Shown: piece after piece, positions 9,858 through 19,652 of the stretch
Position numbering within the stretch: the first letter of the stretch is position 1
Layout: each line of letters opens with the position of its first letter
From: Bacillus sp. SA1-12
GTDB taxonomy: Bacteria > Bacillota > Bacilli > Bacillales > Bacillaceae
NCBI RefSeq assembly: GCF_000981385.1
Contig: NZ_LATZ01000016.1
Span: forward strand, 34,172 to 98,171
Length of the DNA stretch: 64,000 nt
Reading direction: 5' to 3'
The notes under the pieces: model-generated
The model's input: the letters and a program-made list of their open reading frames with translations, nothing else
The model's database searches: none
Told to the model about the DNA's origin: nothing
Position numbers and translations under genes: made by a program

Positions 9858-10121
9858 TATTTTCTCTCCTTTGCAGATAAAGAGATTTTCTTTTCTTTAC
9901 AAGTTCTATAAAGAAATGATCTATATTTGCCCTCCAAGACACATGCATGTCCTTAAATTGCTGCAGTGTTGCAGTGGGGAACTTAATGCTATATTCGAAA
10001 CTTCCATTGTCAAATTCCCATTCATCGGGTTGCTTTTCATCCAGCATTATTTCAGACGTATCTAATTGAAACTTTTTAAGTATACACCAAAAGTGTCCAT
10101 ATTATTACTGAACGGACGCAT
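9823..10121 (-). pseudogene. Small unknown gene with an apparent one-base deletion in an A-run
   Basis: The intact part (9823-10047) encodes a charged protein of about 74 residues containing FEYSIKFPTATLQQFKDMHV. A plausible start lies further upstream at 10121 (ATG CGT CCG, preceded by AAGAGAAG), giving MRPFSNNMDTFGVYLK. That frame runs into a stop unless one base is added to the A5 run (plus-strand T5 at 10073-10077); with it the reading continues in frame into LDTSEIMLDEKQPDEWEF. The internal ATG at 10047 has no Shine-Dalgarno, which supports the longer, broken gene. A sequencing error in the homopolymer would explain this equally well. Function unknown. Confidence 0.45.
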
Positions 10122-10598
10122 TACTTCTCTTGCTTTGGATCGTTTATCTTTGATCTGTCTATTCCGTATGTTCCCCCTTTATAAGTCTCTAAATAACCTA
10201 TTCATTTTCTTAGCATAAATGGTTACCATCCTACTGGAGTAGGAAGTTTACGAAAACCTTTTTTACATTACATATCAAGGTTAGTTTTGCTGCTGCTGTT
10301 TAAACAATATAAATGAGCCCTGAATAGAACTTTTTTCTAGGTTATGAAATGGATGTTTTAGAGTTTAGAATGCATATTCACTTAAAAATCCTTACAATAT
10401 AAACCATATTTTCTCTATATTTCAAAGGTTCATTTACCTTGTCATGAGATGGATATGGACATGAAATGATTTAGTTTGATATGTTCTAAACAAGTTATTC
10501 AGAATATTCAAAACAAAAATGAAAGAGCTTTCAATTAATTGGTTGAAAGGGGAATACTGATTTCTTTGTATCGAAAATAATTTTAAGGAGGGGATTTT
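10122..10598. other. Intergenic region ahead of the oligosaccharide ABC transporter
   Basis: AT-rich. It contains an inverted repeat CTTTCAA-N8-TTGAAAG at about 10528-10549, between a likely promoter and the Shine-Dalgarno AAGGAGG (10583). The repeat could be the binding site of the AraC-type regulator at 14767 or the base of a leader hairpin (inference). No other gene seen. Confidence 0.4.
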
Positions 10599-11564
10599 GT
10601 GAATGCATCACCGCAGCAAGTCATTACGACGAAACTTCAAGAAAAGATAGAAGTGGAAAAAAAACCACTTTATATTCGATTGTGGAAGGATCGATGGCTT
10701 TATCTGTTTCTATTACCTGGTTTATTGTACTTTGTCATTTATAAGTATTTTCCGATGTGGGGAGTGCTTATGGCTTTTCAAAATTATCAACCTCACCTAG
10801 GTATCTGGAATAGTGAATGGGTAGGCCTAAAACACTTTGAACGTTTATTTAGTGAAACTCAATTTTGGATGTTAATGAAGAATACGTTATATATCGCCTT
10901 CTTAGATTTAGTTATTTTTTTTCCAATCACAATCATCCTGGCCCTATTATTAAATGAAATTAGAAAAGAAATGTTTAAACGGTTTGTCCAGACAATGGTA
11001 TATGTACCGCATTTCCTTTCATGGGTTGTTGTAGTTGGTATCTCCTACATTTTGTTGAGTACTGAGGGTGGGGTTATTAATGAACTTATCGCCTCTTTAG
11101 GAGGAGATAAAGTCCAATTTTTAACGGATGCAGATTGGTTTAGACCGCTAATTATTATTCAAATGGTTTGGAAGGATGCAGGATGGGGAACCATCATTTT
11201 CCTAGCCGCTCTTGCAGGAGTAAATTCACAATTATATGAGGCTGCAAGGATTGATGGGGCAAATAGATGGAGACTCTTGTGGCATATTACGTTGCCGTCT
11301 ATTCGCAGTGTCATTATTATTCTCCTTATTCTTCGCCTTGGAAACTTTTTAGATTTAGGTTTTGAACAAATCTTTTTAATGTTAAATGCCATGAACCGTG
11401 AAGTCGGTGAGGTATTTGATACTTATGTGTATACTGTTGGGATTAGGCAAGGCCTGTTTAGTTACAGTGCTGCAGTAGGATTATTCAAGTCTGTTGTAGG
11501 CCTTATTTTAGTGATTGGTGCTAATCAACTGGCGAAGAAATTTGGTGAAGAGGGAATATACTAG
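10599..11564 (+). CDS. CUT1 ABC transporter permease, LplB/YtcP-like
   Basis: First membrane subunit of a carbohydrate importer of the LplABC type. The 321-residue protein has an N-terminal cytoplasmic tail, then helices starting at LYLFLLPGLLYFVIY (about residues 38-54), and near the C-terminal third the EAA loop (LYEAARIDGANRWRLLWHITLP) that docks the ATPase. Start is GTG with AAGGAGG seven bases upstream. The next permease and a binding lipoprotein follow with small gaps, but no ATPase gene is present, as usual for CUT1 systems energised by a shared MsmX-type ATPase. Substrate unknown; family members import oligosaccharides such as rhamnogalacturonan or arabino-oligosaccharides. Confidence 0.92.
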   Translation: MNASPQQVITTKLQEKIEVEKKPLYIRLWKDRWLYLFLLPGLLYFVIYKYFPMWGVLMAFQNYQPHLGIWNSEWVGLKHFERLFSETQFWMLMKNTLYIAFLDLVIFFPITIILALLLNEIRKEMFKRFVQTMVYVPHFLSWVVVVGISYILLSTEGGVINELIASLGGDKVQFLTDADWFRPLIIIQMVWKDAGWGTIIFLAALAGVNSQLYEAARIDGANRWRLLWHITLPSIRSVIIILLILRLGNFLDLGFEQIFLMLNAMNREVGEVFDTYVYTVGIRQGLFSYSAAVGLFKSVVGLILVIGANQLAKKFGEEGIY

Positions 11565-11589
11565 AAGCCTAATAAAGGAGGGAGAAAAA

Positions 11590-12447
11590 TTGACTAACGA
11601 CAAAACACTTGGAAGCCGAATTTTCGACATTTTTAATTATACGTTTCTCTCTATTGTTGCTTTCGCAACTGTTCTACCATTTATTTATGTGGTCATTTCA
11701 TCGTTTTCTAATACAAGCGCATTAATTCCAACTGAATTTTCGTTAGATGCTTATCGGTATATTTTTTCAACCGAAACGTTTGCTCGCAGCATGGGGGTTT
11801 CTGTGTATATCACAGTACTAGGGACATTTATTAACCTTTTGTTAACCTCGTTAATGGCATATGCGCTTTCCCATACGCATTTGGCTGGCCGCCGAATATT
11901 TTTATTAATGATAGTGTTCACAATGCTATTTAACGGAGGAATGATTCCTACCTACTTTGTTGTAAAAGGGACTGGATTGCTTGATTCATATTGGGCATTA
12001 ATTATTCCAAATGCGATAAGCGCCTTTTATCTTATTATTTTGAAAAATTTCTTCCAAGGTATTCCTGAAGAATTAAAAGAAGCTGCAAGAATTGATGGCT
12101 GTCATGAAGTAGGAATTTTATTCAAAATTGTGCTCCCATTATCATTACCAGCAATGGCGGCATTTGGCTTATTTTACTCTGTGGGGCTATGGAATCAATA
12201 CTTTAATGCTGTTCTGTATATTAATGACCCTTTGAAATGGCCTGTACAAGTATTACTTCGACAAGTTGTTATTTTAGCACAGGGTTCTATAGGGGACTCA
12301 AGTGAAATTGCTGATGATGCAGTTGTGTTTTCACAAGGTATAAAAATGGCTGTTATTGTTATATCTACAGTTCCAATCCTAATTGTTTATCCTTTTTTGC
12401 AGAAACATTTTGCAAAAGGAGTATTGTTAGGTTCTGTTAAAGGCTAG
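11590..12447 (+). CDS. CUT1 ABC transporter permease, LplC/YtcP-like
   Basis: Second membrane subunit of the same importer, about 285 residues. The EAA motif is ELKEAARIDGCHEVGILFKI, followed by the LPLSLPAMAAFGLFY segment typical of LplC homologues. I chose the TTG at 11590 because AAAGGAGGG lies six to seven bases upstream; the frame stays open to 11515, but that would overlap the previous gene by 50 bases without a ribosome site. The C-terminal GVLLGSVKG ending is a signature of this subgroup. Confidence 0.9.
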   Translation: MTNDKTLGSRIFDIFNYTFLSIVAFATVLPFIYVVISSFSNTSALIPTEFSLDAYRYIFSTETFARSMGVSVYITVLGTFINLLLTSLMAYALSHTHLAGRRIFLLMIVFTMLFNGGMIPTYFVVKGTGLLDSYWALIIPNAISAFYLIILKNFFQGIPEELKEAARIDGCHEVGILFKIVLPLSLPAMAAFGLFYSVGLWNQYFNAVLYINDPLKWPVQVLLRQVVILAQGSIGDSSEIADDAVVFSQGIKMAVIVISTVPILIVYPFLQKHFAKGVLLGSVKG

Positions 12448-12492
12448 TCGTGCTAAATAAACTCAATTTCTATCAATATTGGAGGGAAGAAG

Positions 12493-14004
12493 ATGCCTGA
12501 AATGAAGGTAAGAAGGAAGATTGGTCTTTCTATAGTATTAATGATTGTTCTTGCGACTGTATTAATTGGTTGCAGCAATAAAGAAGAAGCTAGTGGTAAT
12601 CAAGAGGGACAAGCAGGTTCAGACTCTAATGGAGAAGTTAGTATTATGATGCATTTTGATGGACTGGAGTTTCCAAAAAAAGATAATGAAGTAGAAAAAG
12701 CAATCGAAGAATATACCGATACAAAATTAGACATATCAGCTGCGCCAGGTGCTACTGTTGCCGAAAAATTACCAGCAGTCGTTGCCTCGGGAGATATGCC
12801 TGATATTATTGGAAGCAGTTGGTTTAGGGAACCATACATGGTTAATGCATTCCGTGGTGATGTGTTTTGGGAAATTGGGCCATATTTGGATCAGTTTCCA
12901 AATCTATCAAGTATAGATCCTATCATTTATGAGAACATATCAATAGATGGAAAAATATACGGTCTTCCCCGAGTACGTCCGATCGCTCGTGATGTTTATA
13001 TCTACCGTAAAGATTGGTTAGATAATTTGGGGATGAAAGAACCAAAAACAGTGGATGAATTTTATGATATGCTTGATGCATTTACTAATAAAGATCCTGA
13101 TCAAAATGGTAAAGATGATACGTACGGTATGACAGTTGAGGGACAAGCGTTAATCAATCGATTTGCCCCATTATTTGGAGCACCAAATGGTTGGGGAGAA
13201 GAAAACGGAAAATTCTTTCACGCAGCAACAACCAAAGAGTATTTAGATGGGTTAGATTTCTTCAAAAAATTATATGATGATAAATTAATTACTCAAGATT
13301 TTGCAGTTATTGAGCGTTCCCAATGGGAAGAGGCTTTTTCAACAGGTAAAGCAGGTGTTTGGCCTGATACAAGTAATGCGGTTGTAAGAATGTATAATCG
13401 AATAAAAGAGACGAATCCTGATGTTGAGTTAGGTGTATTTAGTCTTCTTGAAGGCCCGCAGGGGAAAAGAGTACCAGCAGGGAGCGGTCATAACGGAATC
13501 TTCGTATTTCCTAAGTCGTCAGTCAAAACGGAAAAAGAACTGCTAGATTTATTGGGCTTTTTTGAAAAGCTTCAGGAAGAGCCTATGCATACATTGTTTG
13601 AATGGGGAATAGAAGGAATGCATTATGAATTGGTTGATGGGAAACCAGTTCCTATCGAAGGATCAGATCTTCATAATGAGGTAATTCTGCCATATCAATT
13701 ACCATTGGGAATTGTACCAGCAGAGGTAAATGCACTTAAAGGAGAATTAACACCACTTGAAACAAAAGAATTAGAAATTCCAAAAGAAAATGAACCGTTT
13801 GCCATTCATAATCCAGCAGTTAACTTAATTTCAGATACACAATCTGAAAAAGGGTCCCAATTAAATACGATTATTGAAGATGCTAATACGAAATATATTA
13901 TGGGTGAAATAGATGCAGATGAATGGAAAGAACAGATTAAAAATTGGCGAAGCAGCGGCGGAGATCAAATTGCTGAAGAATATGCCAAAGAATACAAAAA
14001 GTAA
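12493..14004 (+). CDS. Extracellular solute-binding lipoprotein (LplA-like)
   Basis: Binding protein that captures the sugar outside the cell and delivers it to the two permeases before it. N-terminal lipoprotein signal with lipobox LIGC, lipidated at Cys27, then a Ser/Gly/Glu linker. The mature part has the type 1 solute-binding fold signatures, including PKTVDEFYDMLDAFTNKDPD and the Ca-site-like DPDQNGKDDTYG. 503 residues, usual for the LplA/YtcQ group. Start ATG has GGAGGG seven bases upstream. A strong terminator follows, closing the three-gene operon. Confidence 0.92.
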   Translation: MPEMKVRRKIGLSIVLMIVLATVLIGCSNKEEASGNQEGQAGSDSNGEVSIMMHFDGLEFPKKDNEVEKAIEEYTDTKLDISAAPGATVAEKLPAVVASGDMPDIIGSSWFREPYMVNAFRGDVFWEIGPYLDQFPNLSSIDPIIYENISIDGKIYGLPRVRPIARDVYIYRKDWLDNLGMKEPKTVDEFYDMLDAFTNKDPDQNGKDDTYGMTVEGQALINRFAPLFGAPNGWGEENGKFFHAATTKEYLDGLDFFKKLYDDKLITQDFAVIERSQWEEAFSTGKAGVWPDTSNAVVRMYNRIKETNPDVELGVFSLLEGPQGKRVPAGSGHNGIFVFPKSSVKTEKELLDLLGFFEKLQEEPMHTLFEWGIEGMHYELVDGKPVPIEGSDLHNEVILPYQLPLGIVPAEVNALKGELTPLETKELEIPKENEPFAIHNPAVNLISDTQSEKGSQLNTIIEDANTKYIMGEIDADEWKEQIKNWRSSGGDQIAEEYAKEYKK

Positions 14005-14028
14005 AAGAGAAAAATGTGAAAAAATACG

Positions 14029-14060
14029 AAAAGACAGGTATTGGATATACCTGTCTTTTT
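14029..14060 (+). terminator. Terminator of the LplBCA-type operon
   Basis: Stem AAAAGACAGGTA / TACCTGTCTTTT with a 7-base loop and a T-run, 25 bases after the lipoprotein stop. Confidence 0.9.
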
Positions 14061-14140
14061 AGTGTGCTTTACTCTATTTCGAGTTGTGAGTAAGGATACC
14101 TGTGGAAAGGTATTAGTGATCAGTTTTGATGAACAAAGAT

Positions 14141-14371
14141 GGACTCCGAGATTTTGAGGAAGCCGACCATATTTCCTTCTCCGGGTATATTTAGATACAG
14201 CTTAACGGGAGTTTTGATAACACTGAACCGATGTAATCTTCTTAATTCTTTGATGGAAGTGTAGCTGGCAACAGAGAATTTTTGCATTCATCTAGTGAAG
14301 GGGCTTTCTGGGAGTATGAAATTCTTTTGACGAAGGGAACTAAATTTCTTGCAGTATATAAATTTATATAA
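14141..14371 (+). pseudogene. Remnant of a probable ADP-ribosyltransferase-type toxin C-terminus
   Basis: One frame reads LRDFEEADHISFSGYI, stop, IQLNGSFDNTEPM, two stops, then a clean run FFDGSVAGNREFLHSSSEGA and FWEYEILLTKGTKFLAVYKF. The order (a tyrosine/glycine segment with an LNG phrase, then a serine-rich strand, then a closing EYEILL-KGTKF strand) resembles the C-terminal half of ADP-ribosyltransferase exoenzyme domains found on LXG toxins. Three in-frame stops and no start show it is dead. The family call is by eye only. Confidence 0.35.
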
Positions 14372-14550
14372 AATACTAAAGCCTGATTGACAGTGATATT
14401 ATTCTGCAAGTAAGATTTAAAAAAGATTGTATACGCTTACTTTGTTGTTATTTCAACGATTATAGTTAATTTATTTGAGTGCAGCAGTTTTAGTTTAACT
14501 AGGGCTCAAGGAATAATTATGGGCGCAAATTCTCGTGTATAAGGAGGTAG

Positions 14551-14672
14551 ATGGTGAAAAAGCGTTTAACGTGATGGGGATGTTAAAAACGTCTGTCTTG
14601 TTGGCCTTTGGTGCTTGCTCTGAAAATCGAAGTACAGGTAATCAGCAAAATGACAAGGAATGCCACACATAA
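14551..14672 (+). pseudogene. Remnant of a solute-binding lipoprotein N-terminus
   Basis: AAGGAGG at 14541 precedes ATG GTG AAA AAG CGT, reading MVKKRLT and then a stop; shifting frame gives MGMLKTSVLLAFGACSENRS, a lipoprotein signal with lipobox FGAC and a hydrophilic linker. The product stops after about 25 more residues. It looks like the first 40 residues of a second LplA-type protein left behind by deletion. The rest of the gap 14005-14766 holds only the terminator and the toxin remnant. Confidence 0.5.
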
Positions 14673-14766
14673 AGGAATCGATTTATTCCAGAGGAAAAAC
14701 CTACACATAAAAAACAAAGCGGAATACATGAATGTGAGTGATGAATATTGAGACCATTTTAGCTTT

Positions 14767-17028
14767 TTGGGGGGATCTTCCATTAATAACATTAATTATA
14801 GGTATTATAAAAAGCTGTTTATTTATAGTTTGATATTATCAACATTACCAGTCATTATAATAGGAATTTTATCGTATACGAAAGCGTCGGCTGATATCGA
14901 AGAAAAAGTTGCCAAAGAAAATATGCAAGTTTTATTACAAACTCAAATGAGAGTTGAACATCAGTTAGAGGTCTTAGATACAAAAGTAAACGCAAATATT
15001 TTGTCACCTGATTTTACTTCCAATTTTCAAAAAAGCATTACACCAAAAGACTTTATCGAATATAGAACCCTTGCAAATGTTATGAAAAAATTTATAACAG
15101 ATAAAATTTGGTATCATAATTTGGAATTGGTGAATCATGATGAAAAATGGTTAATAGATAAAAAAGGTCTTAGTCAACTTAAGGAAGAAGACTATAGAAA
15201 ACACTATTTAAAAATAGCTAGAACTCCCCATTCATCAGATTGGCTTACATTTTCAGATGAAAACGGACAATCGATTAAACTAGTTAAAAAAATTCCATTG
15301 CTTTCAAAAAATCCAAAAGGCTTAATAATTGTTACCATTACTAATGAAAAGATTACAGAAATTATCAATGAAAAAAACAAGAAAAATGAAATAGTTGTAT
15401 TGGACAAGGAGTATAAGTTAATTTCAAATAATTCATCTAAACAGTCCCCTTTTTTATTTAATGATTTAATAAATAAAATTAAAAATAGCAATGCCACTAA
15501 TGGTTATTTTACAACTAAACTTAAAGGTAAAAGCGTTGGCATCAACTATAGTAAATCTACATTTAATCAATGGACGTATTTGTCAGTTGTGCCGATAGAA
15601 GCTATTACAAAAGAATCCAAAGACATTGCTTGGTATACTGTTATTTATTGTATCGTTATTATTATCATAATCAGCATTATTGCACTTCAATGGTCACGCC
15701 GCTTATACAACCCGATTCATAATGTATATAAATCGGTTGTTTCGTTAACTGAGGATGATACAGATTCAAAAGATGAATTTGATTGTATCCAAAGAAAAAT
15801 ACATTCTATTAAAAGCAGTAATTTGCAGCTTGAACACAGAATAAATAATCAATTGAACCATTTAAGGGAATACTTCGTTCTAAAATTACTTTTGGGGCAA
15901 GTAAAATCAAATGAGAAAGATAGCATGCTGGTGAATTTGAAGTTTCCAACATCCTGGCATGCGTTAGCTGTCGTCATCATTAACATAGATCAATTGGAGA
16001 ATACAAACTATCAAAGTGATGACAAAGAATCACTTTTATTTGCCATTAATAATATTGTTCGTAATACAATCGCTGAGGATAAGCATTTTAGCCCTGTATT
16101 TTTAAATGATTACCAAGTAACCATCCTATTAAGTAATGAAAAAAATTCTGTTGATCAGAAAAAGTATTTTTATAGCGTTGCCTCCAAAATAAAAACTCTT
16201 GTTTTAAAACATCTGGGTTTACAAATTAGTATTGGAATTGGTCGTACATACGATCAACTGGAAAAAACCGCACAAGGATATGAGGAGGCTATAAAAGCGC
16301 TCAAGTATAGACATCGTTTAGAACCTGGTGTGATCTTACATGTTGATGATATTACAGGGAACCAAACTTTGAAGTGTAATTATCCAAAGCAAGTTTCATT
16401 AGAGCTTCTTGATTCAATTAAAAGTGCCAATCAAGAAGAATCTAGAAAATTGTTAAAGGAATTCATTTCTTATATGACGAAATTTAATATACCCTTTCAT
16501 AATTGCCAAACCATATTGGCCCAATTATTGGCTAAAATATTGGAGCTTGTACAAGAAGCAGATGAATCCCCAGATCAACTATTCGGTAAAGCAATGGTAT
16601 TTGATGAATTATTCAGTTTCAATACGGTTCAAGAGGCTGAAGACTGGTTTAATCAATCCATTATCCCACCCATAATCGACAAATATTATGAGATAAGAAC
16701 AAACCAGCAAACGAATATTACAGAGAGTGTTTTGTCAATTATAGAAGATGAATTTTATAAAGATATTACACTTGAATACGTTGCATCAAAAATTAATTTT
16801 CATCCCAGCTATGTTAGTAGAGTTTTTAAGAAAGAAACAGGTTCTAGTTTTAGTGATTATTTAATGCGATATAGAATTAATCAGATTAAGAAATTACTAA
16901 GTGAAACAAATATTAAAATATCGGAAATTGCTGAGAGGTTCCATTATAACAGTTCTGCTTCTTTTATTCGGTCATTTCGAAAAAGTGAAGGAATGACCCC
17001 TGGGCAATATCGGAAAAAGTTCAACTAA
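14767..17028 (+). CDS. Membrane-bound AraC-family regulator (YesS-like)
   Basis: Transcription regulator of 753 residues with its own extracellular sensor. TM1 at about 17-37, external region 38-285 (Cache-like), TM2 288-308, a linker and degenerate nucleotide-cyclase-like segment 390-540 (ISIGIGR near 487), a helical region, and an AraC-type DNA-binding domain 655-750 ending RSFRKSEGMTPGQYRKKFN. Such proteins sit beside LplABC-type transporters and sense the sugar or its binding protein, then activate the transporter operon; here the transporter lies 0.8 kb upstream in the same direction. The start is uncertain: TTG at 14767 lacks a good ribosome site, and the GGGGGGA just after it could instead serve an ATT codon about 15 bases downstream. 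Confidence 0.88.
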   Translation: MGGSSINNINYRYYKKLFIYSLILSTLPVIIIGILSYTKASADIEEKVAKENMQVLLQTQMRVEHQLEVLDTKVNANILSPDFTSNFQKSITPKDFIEYRTLANVMKKFITDKIWYHNLELVNHDEKWLIDKKGLSQLKEEDYRKHYLKIARTPHSSDWLTFSDENGQSIKLVKKIPLLSKNPKGLIIVTITNEKITEIINEKNKKNEIVVLDKEYKLISNNSSKQSPFLFNDLINKIKNSNATNGYFTTKLKGKSVGINYSKSTFNQWTYLSVVPIEAITKESKDIAWYTVIYCIVIIIIISIIALQWSRRLYNPIHNVYKSVVSLTEDDTDSKDEFDCIQRKIHSIKSSNLQLEHRINNQLNHLREYFVLKLLLGQVKSNEKDSMLVNLKFPTSWHALAVVIINIDQLENTNYQSDDKESLLFAINNIVRNTIAEDKHFSPVFLNDYQVTILLSNEKNSVDQKKYFYSVASKIKTLVLKHLGLQISIGIGRTYDQLEKTAQGYEEAIKALKYRHRLEPGVILHVDDITGNQTLKCNYPKQVSLELLDSIKSANQEESRKLLKEFISYMTKFNIPFHNCQTILAQLLAKILELVQEADESPDQLFGKAMVFDELFSFNTVQEAEDWFNQSIIPPIIDKYYEIRTNQQTNITESVLSIIEDEFYKDITLEYVASKINFHPSYVSRVFKKETGSSFSDYLMRYRINQIKKLLSETNIKISEIAERFHYNSSASFIRSFRKSEGMTPGQYRKKFN

Positions 17029-17739
17029 TGATAAAATTGTTTAGAGAAAAGATGTGTAAGAATTAACGTTTTTTATGTATAACGAACATCCTCCAAACAT
17101 TCGTACACCTGATTTTCTGCGAAGCAATGAATTTAAAAATAAAATGAGAAGAATATTCAATTTGGACAATCCTATTTTTCAATTTAGTAACTAGATACTC
17201 ATTATAGGTATACCCTTTGTTCATTCCTGATTTTTTTAATGAATATACAAGTTAGCCTTTAGGCTAGCTTTTTTCTTTTGAAATAAGGTTTTAGATAGAA
17301 GGTTTATATAGGTCTCCACTACGAATTGATCAGAAAGCAAAGAACACTTTCTGTCACTCCGTATGTATTTTTCCTTTAAGTGTAGGACTTTTTACCGTGT
17401 ATAGGTATTAAAATAGCTACGGGAAATTTTTTTTCTAAATCAGATTACATAAAATTCAGCTCCTTTTTAAGAATTACCATACGAGCAAGAGTTCCTATTT
17501 TCATGTGTGAATTTTTTATTAGTTAATAAAATACAAAACTAAGGGTATTAATGAAAATAGAAGTGTTGGTTTGATTACCAAAACTATGTGATCTGCCTAT
17601 TAATGGTGAATAATCCCAAGAGTGTATGTAAGCTTTTATAGTACAATTAAGGAAACATATAAAATGTTATATTATTTTAGGTTGCTTTTTTCTTTTTTTA
17701 TAGTTGAACAATTCGATAAATCGATAGGTGTGGTTAAAT
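17029..17739. other. Long AT-rich intergenic region
   Basis: About 700 bases. Contains a terminator (17249-17275). A 39-codon frame at 17075-17194 has no Shine-Dalgarno and no recognisable content. Nothing else supported. Confidence 0.4.
17249..17275 (+). terminator. Rho-independent terminator
   Basis: AGTTAGCC / GGCTAGCT stem with one wobble pair, 4-base loop and T6. Probably ends the AraC-type regulator transcript. Confidence 0.7.
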
Positions 17740-18756
17740 ATGGGGAGATTGAAAGTAACGATCATTATTGCTAGTTTGCTAGTAATATGTTTTAGCTTAT
17801 ACTTATTTCTTTCAAACTCTAATCAAACAAAACAGGTAGATGTAGAAGTATCGTTAAATGGTGCGGCAGATTCTAATGAAATGACAGGTAAATCTCAAAA
17901 GAAAGAAGAAACTGTTGCTGAAGATGAATCTCCTGAGAAAGAGGAACAGGTTGAGGATGTTTCTGGTAATATTGAAGATAATGAAGAGGAAGAAGTAGCA
18001 GATAGCGAAGATAATAAACTTATTACAATTACTGAAGATGTCAGGGAAACGGTTAGGGAAGCAGTAGATGGTGTAATAAGATTATTCAAAAAGGATTTAA
18101 AGGTTGTAGCAATTGGTGATTCCCTCACCCAAGGCATAGGAGATGAAACAGAAAGCGGCGGTTATGTCGGGATCTTAAATAACACATTTGAAGATAATAA
18201 CATAAATATTACTATTGAAAACTATGGGAAAAGAGGAAACCGTACAGACCAATTATTAAAACGCCTAGAAAAGAAAGAGGTTGCAGAATCTATTCAAAAG
18301 GCTAATATTGTTATCATTACAATTGGCGCCAACGACATTATGAAGATTGTCAGAACCAATTTTACCAATCTTAATATAGAACTTTTTAATCAAGAAAAAC
18401 CCGAATATCTTGAGAGATTAACAGCAATCTTTAATAAGATCAATGAAGTTAATCCAAACACAAATATTTACTTGGTTGGTTTTTATAATCCGTTTGATCG
18501 TTATTTTGGTGATATTGAAGAATTACAAATGATCGTTAACGATTGGAATGAATCTAGTAAATCCGTTACAGAGGAATTTGATAATGTAAATTATATTCCA
18601 ATCTCTGATTTATTTAGTCATTCTGATATTGAGTTATTATCTGATGATCAATTCCACCCAAACACTAGCGGATATAAACTCATTGCAAAGCGGATCTTAG
18701 AGAACATGGAAGAAGTTAGCGTCGAACCGGCGGTCATTACCGAGGATGTAGAATAA
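17740..18756 (+). CDS. Membrane-anchored SGNH/GDSL-type esterase
   Basis: Probable lipase/acylhydrolase acting outside the membrane. One N-terminal membrane segment (about residues 7-25), then a very acidic linker of about 70 residues rich in Glu, then an SGNH hydrolase domain from about residue 115. Block I is AIGDSLTQG (nucleophile Ser), block III is GANDIM and block V is DQFHPNTSGY with the catalytic Asp and His. I chose ATG 17740, which has AGGTG nine bases before it, over GTG 17728. It is a single gene flanked by long gaps. The fold resembles B. subtilis YpmR-like hydrolases; the acidic linker is the distinctive part. Substrate unknown. Confidence 0.88.
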   Translation: MGRLKVTIIIASLLVICFSLYLFLSNSNQTKQVDVEVSLNGAADSNEMTGKSQKKEETVAEDESPEKEEQVEDVSGNIEDNEEEEVADSEDNKLITITEDVRETVREAVDGVIRLFKKDLKVVAIGDSLTQGIGDETESGGYVGILNNTFEDNNINITIENYGKRGNRTDQLLKRLEKKEVAESIQKANIVIITIGANDIMKIVRTNFTNLNIELFNQEKPEYLERLTAIFNKINEVNPNTNIYLVGFYNPFDRYFGDIEELQMIVNDWNESSKSVTEEFDNVNYIPISDLFSHSDIELLSDDQFHPNTSGYKLIAKRILENMEEVSVEPAVITEDVE

Positions 18757-19169
18757 AGGTGTAAGGTGTCTTTACTTCAGGATTTAATCTATTTTATCCT
18801 TAAAAATAAAGAAAGTAATATTCCAAAGCCTAAAACTCAAAGTAATATCTCAATAGAATTTCTACTTTTTGTATTGAGGAAGTAAAGTTGATTCTACCAG
18901 CTCTATTTATTTTTTAGGATGTGAACACTTTGGGAAAATTGCTGCACTAGGTCAAGAGGTAACAACTAGGGTGAATTGAGGCTTGATCTTGTACCTTTAC
19001 AAAAATGATTCTTATTTATTGGGGGGTATTTCAAAAAAAGACAGTTATTAAATTATTACAGTCAAATAGTGCATCCCACCTTAGAATATTTCTGCTAGTT
19101 GCAACTACAATAAGCGAATAAAGGGCCAATTTGCACCTGTTTAATACGAAATTCCAAGGGGTGAAAAGC
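18757..19169. other. Intergenic region without a supported gene
   Basis: No complete gene. A short frame near 18917-18978 reads CEHFGKIAALGQEV, faintly like an IS110-type transposase segment, but it is too short to call. Confidence 0.35.
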
Positions 19170-19496
19170 ATGTTTTCAATTGGAGATTGGGTCAAAGATA
19201 CAAGTGGAAAAACGGGGTTTGTAGTATCTGTTTACAAAAATAACTACTATGTAAGATTCTTGAAAAATGATATTGGCGTTAAGATCAACCACAGCATTTA
19301 TGTATCGACTAACGAATTAAAACATGCACCTGTAGACTTTAAACCATATGAAGATGAATTGTATTTTCTTATCAATTTAGCCTTAGATACACGTGATAAG
19401 ATTTGGTTTGTTGATTTGTCTAGTAGATTATTAGTCTTACAAAAGGAAAGACTAAACATTGCAAATGATTGTAAACCATTTTATTTTATGATGTAA
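19170..19496 (+). CDS. IDEAL-domain protein
   Basis: Small cytoplasmic protein of 108 residues. The N-terminal 50 residues form an SH3-like strand set (GDWVKDTSGKTGFVVSVYK). The C-terminal half carries an IDEAL domain (INLALDTRDKIWFVDLSSRL, about residues 68-88), a short helical motif of Bacilli found in proteins of mostly unknown role and at the ends of some regulators. Start ATG 19170 has AAGGGGTG upstream; an upstream TTG at 19131 is less likely. Monocistronic, with its own terminator about 160 bases downstream. Confidence 0.82.
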   Translation: MFSIGDWVKDTSGKTGFVVSVYKNNYYVRFLKNDIGVKINHSIYVSTNELKHAPVDFKPYEDELYFLINLALDTRDKIWFVDLSSRLLVLQKERLNIANDCKPFYFMM

Positions 19497-19652
19497 TTCT
19501 CTCTTACCTTTTAATAATAAACATACTTATTCTACTTTGTTCACCGGCATAAAAACAGGTAAATTTTATTGTATGTTAATGTGAAATACGAATAACCTTC
19601 TGGCATTGTATATGGAAAATAATAAATTGTTTTCAGATAACTTTTGTTACTT

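Noticed and set aside
17075..17194. 39-codon frame reading MYNEHPPNIRTPDFL
   Set aside because: No Shine-Dalgarno, no recognisable motif and located in a gap rich in random frames.
18917..18978. Short frame CEHFGKIAALGQEV resembling an IS110-type transposase segment
   Set aside because: Only about 20 residues, with no flanking transposase sequence or terminal repeats, so chance similarity is likely.
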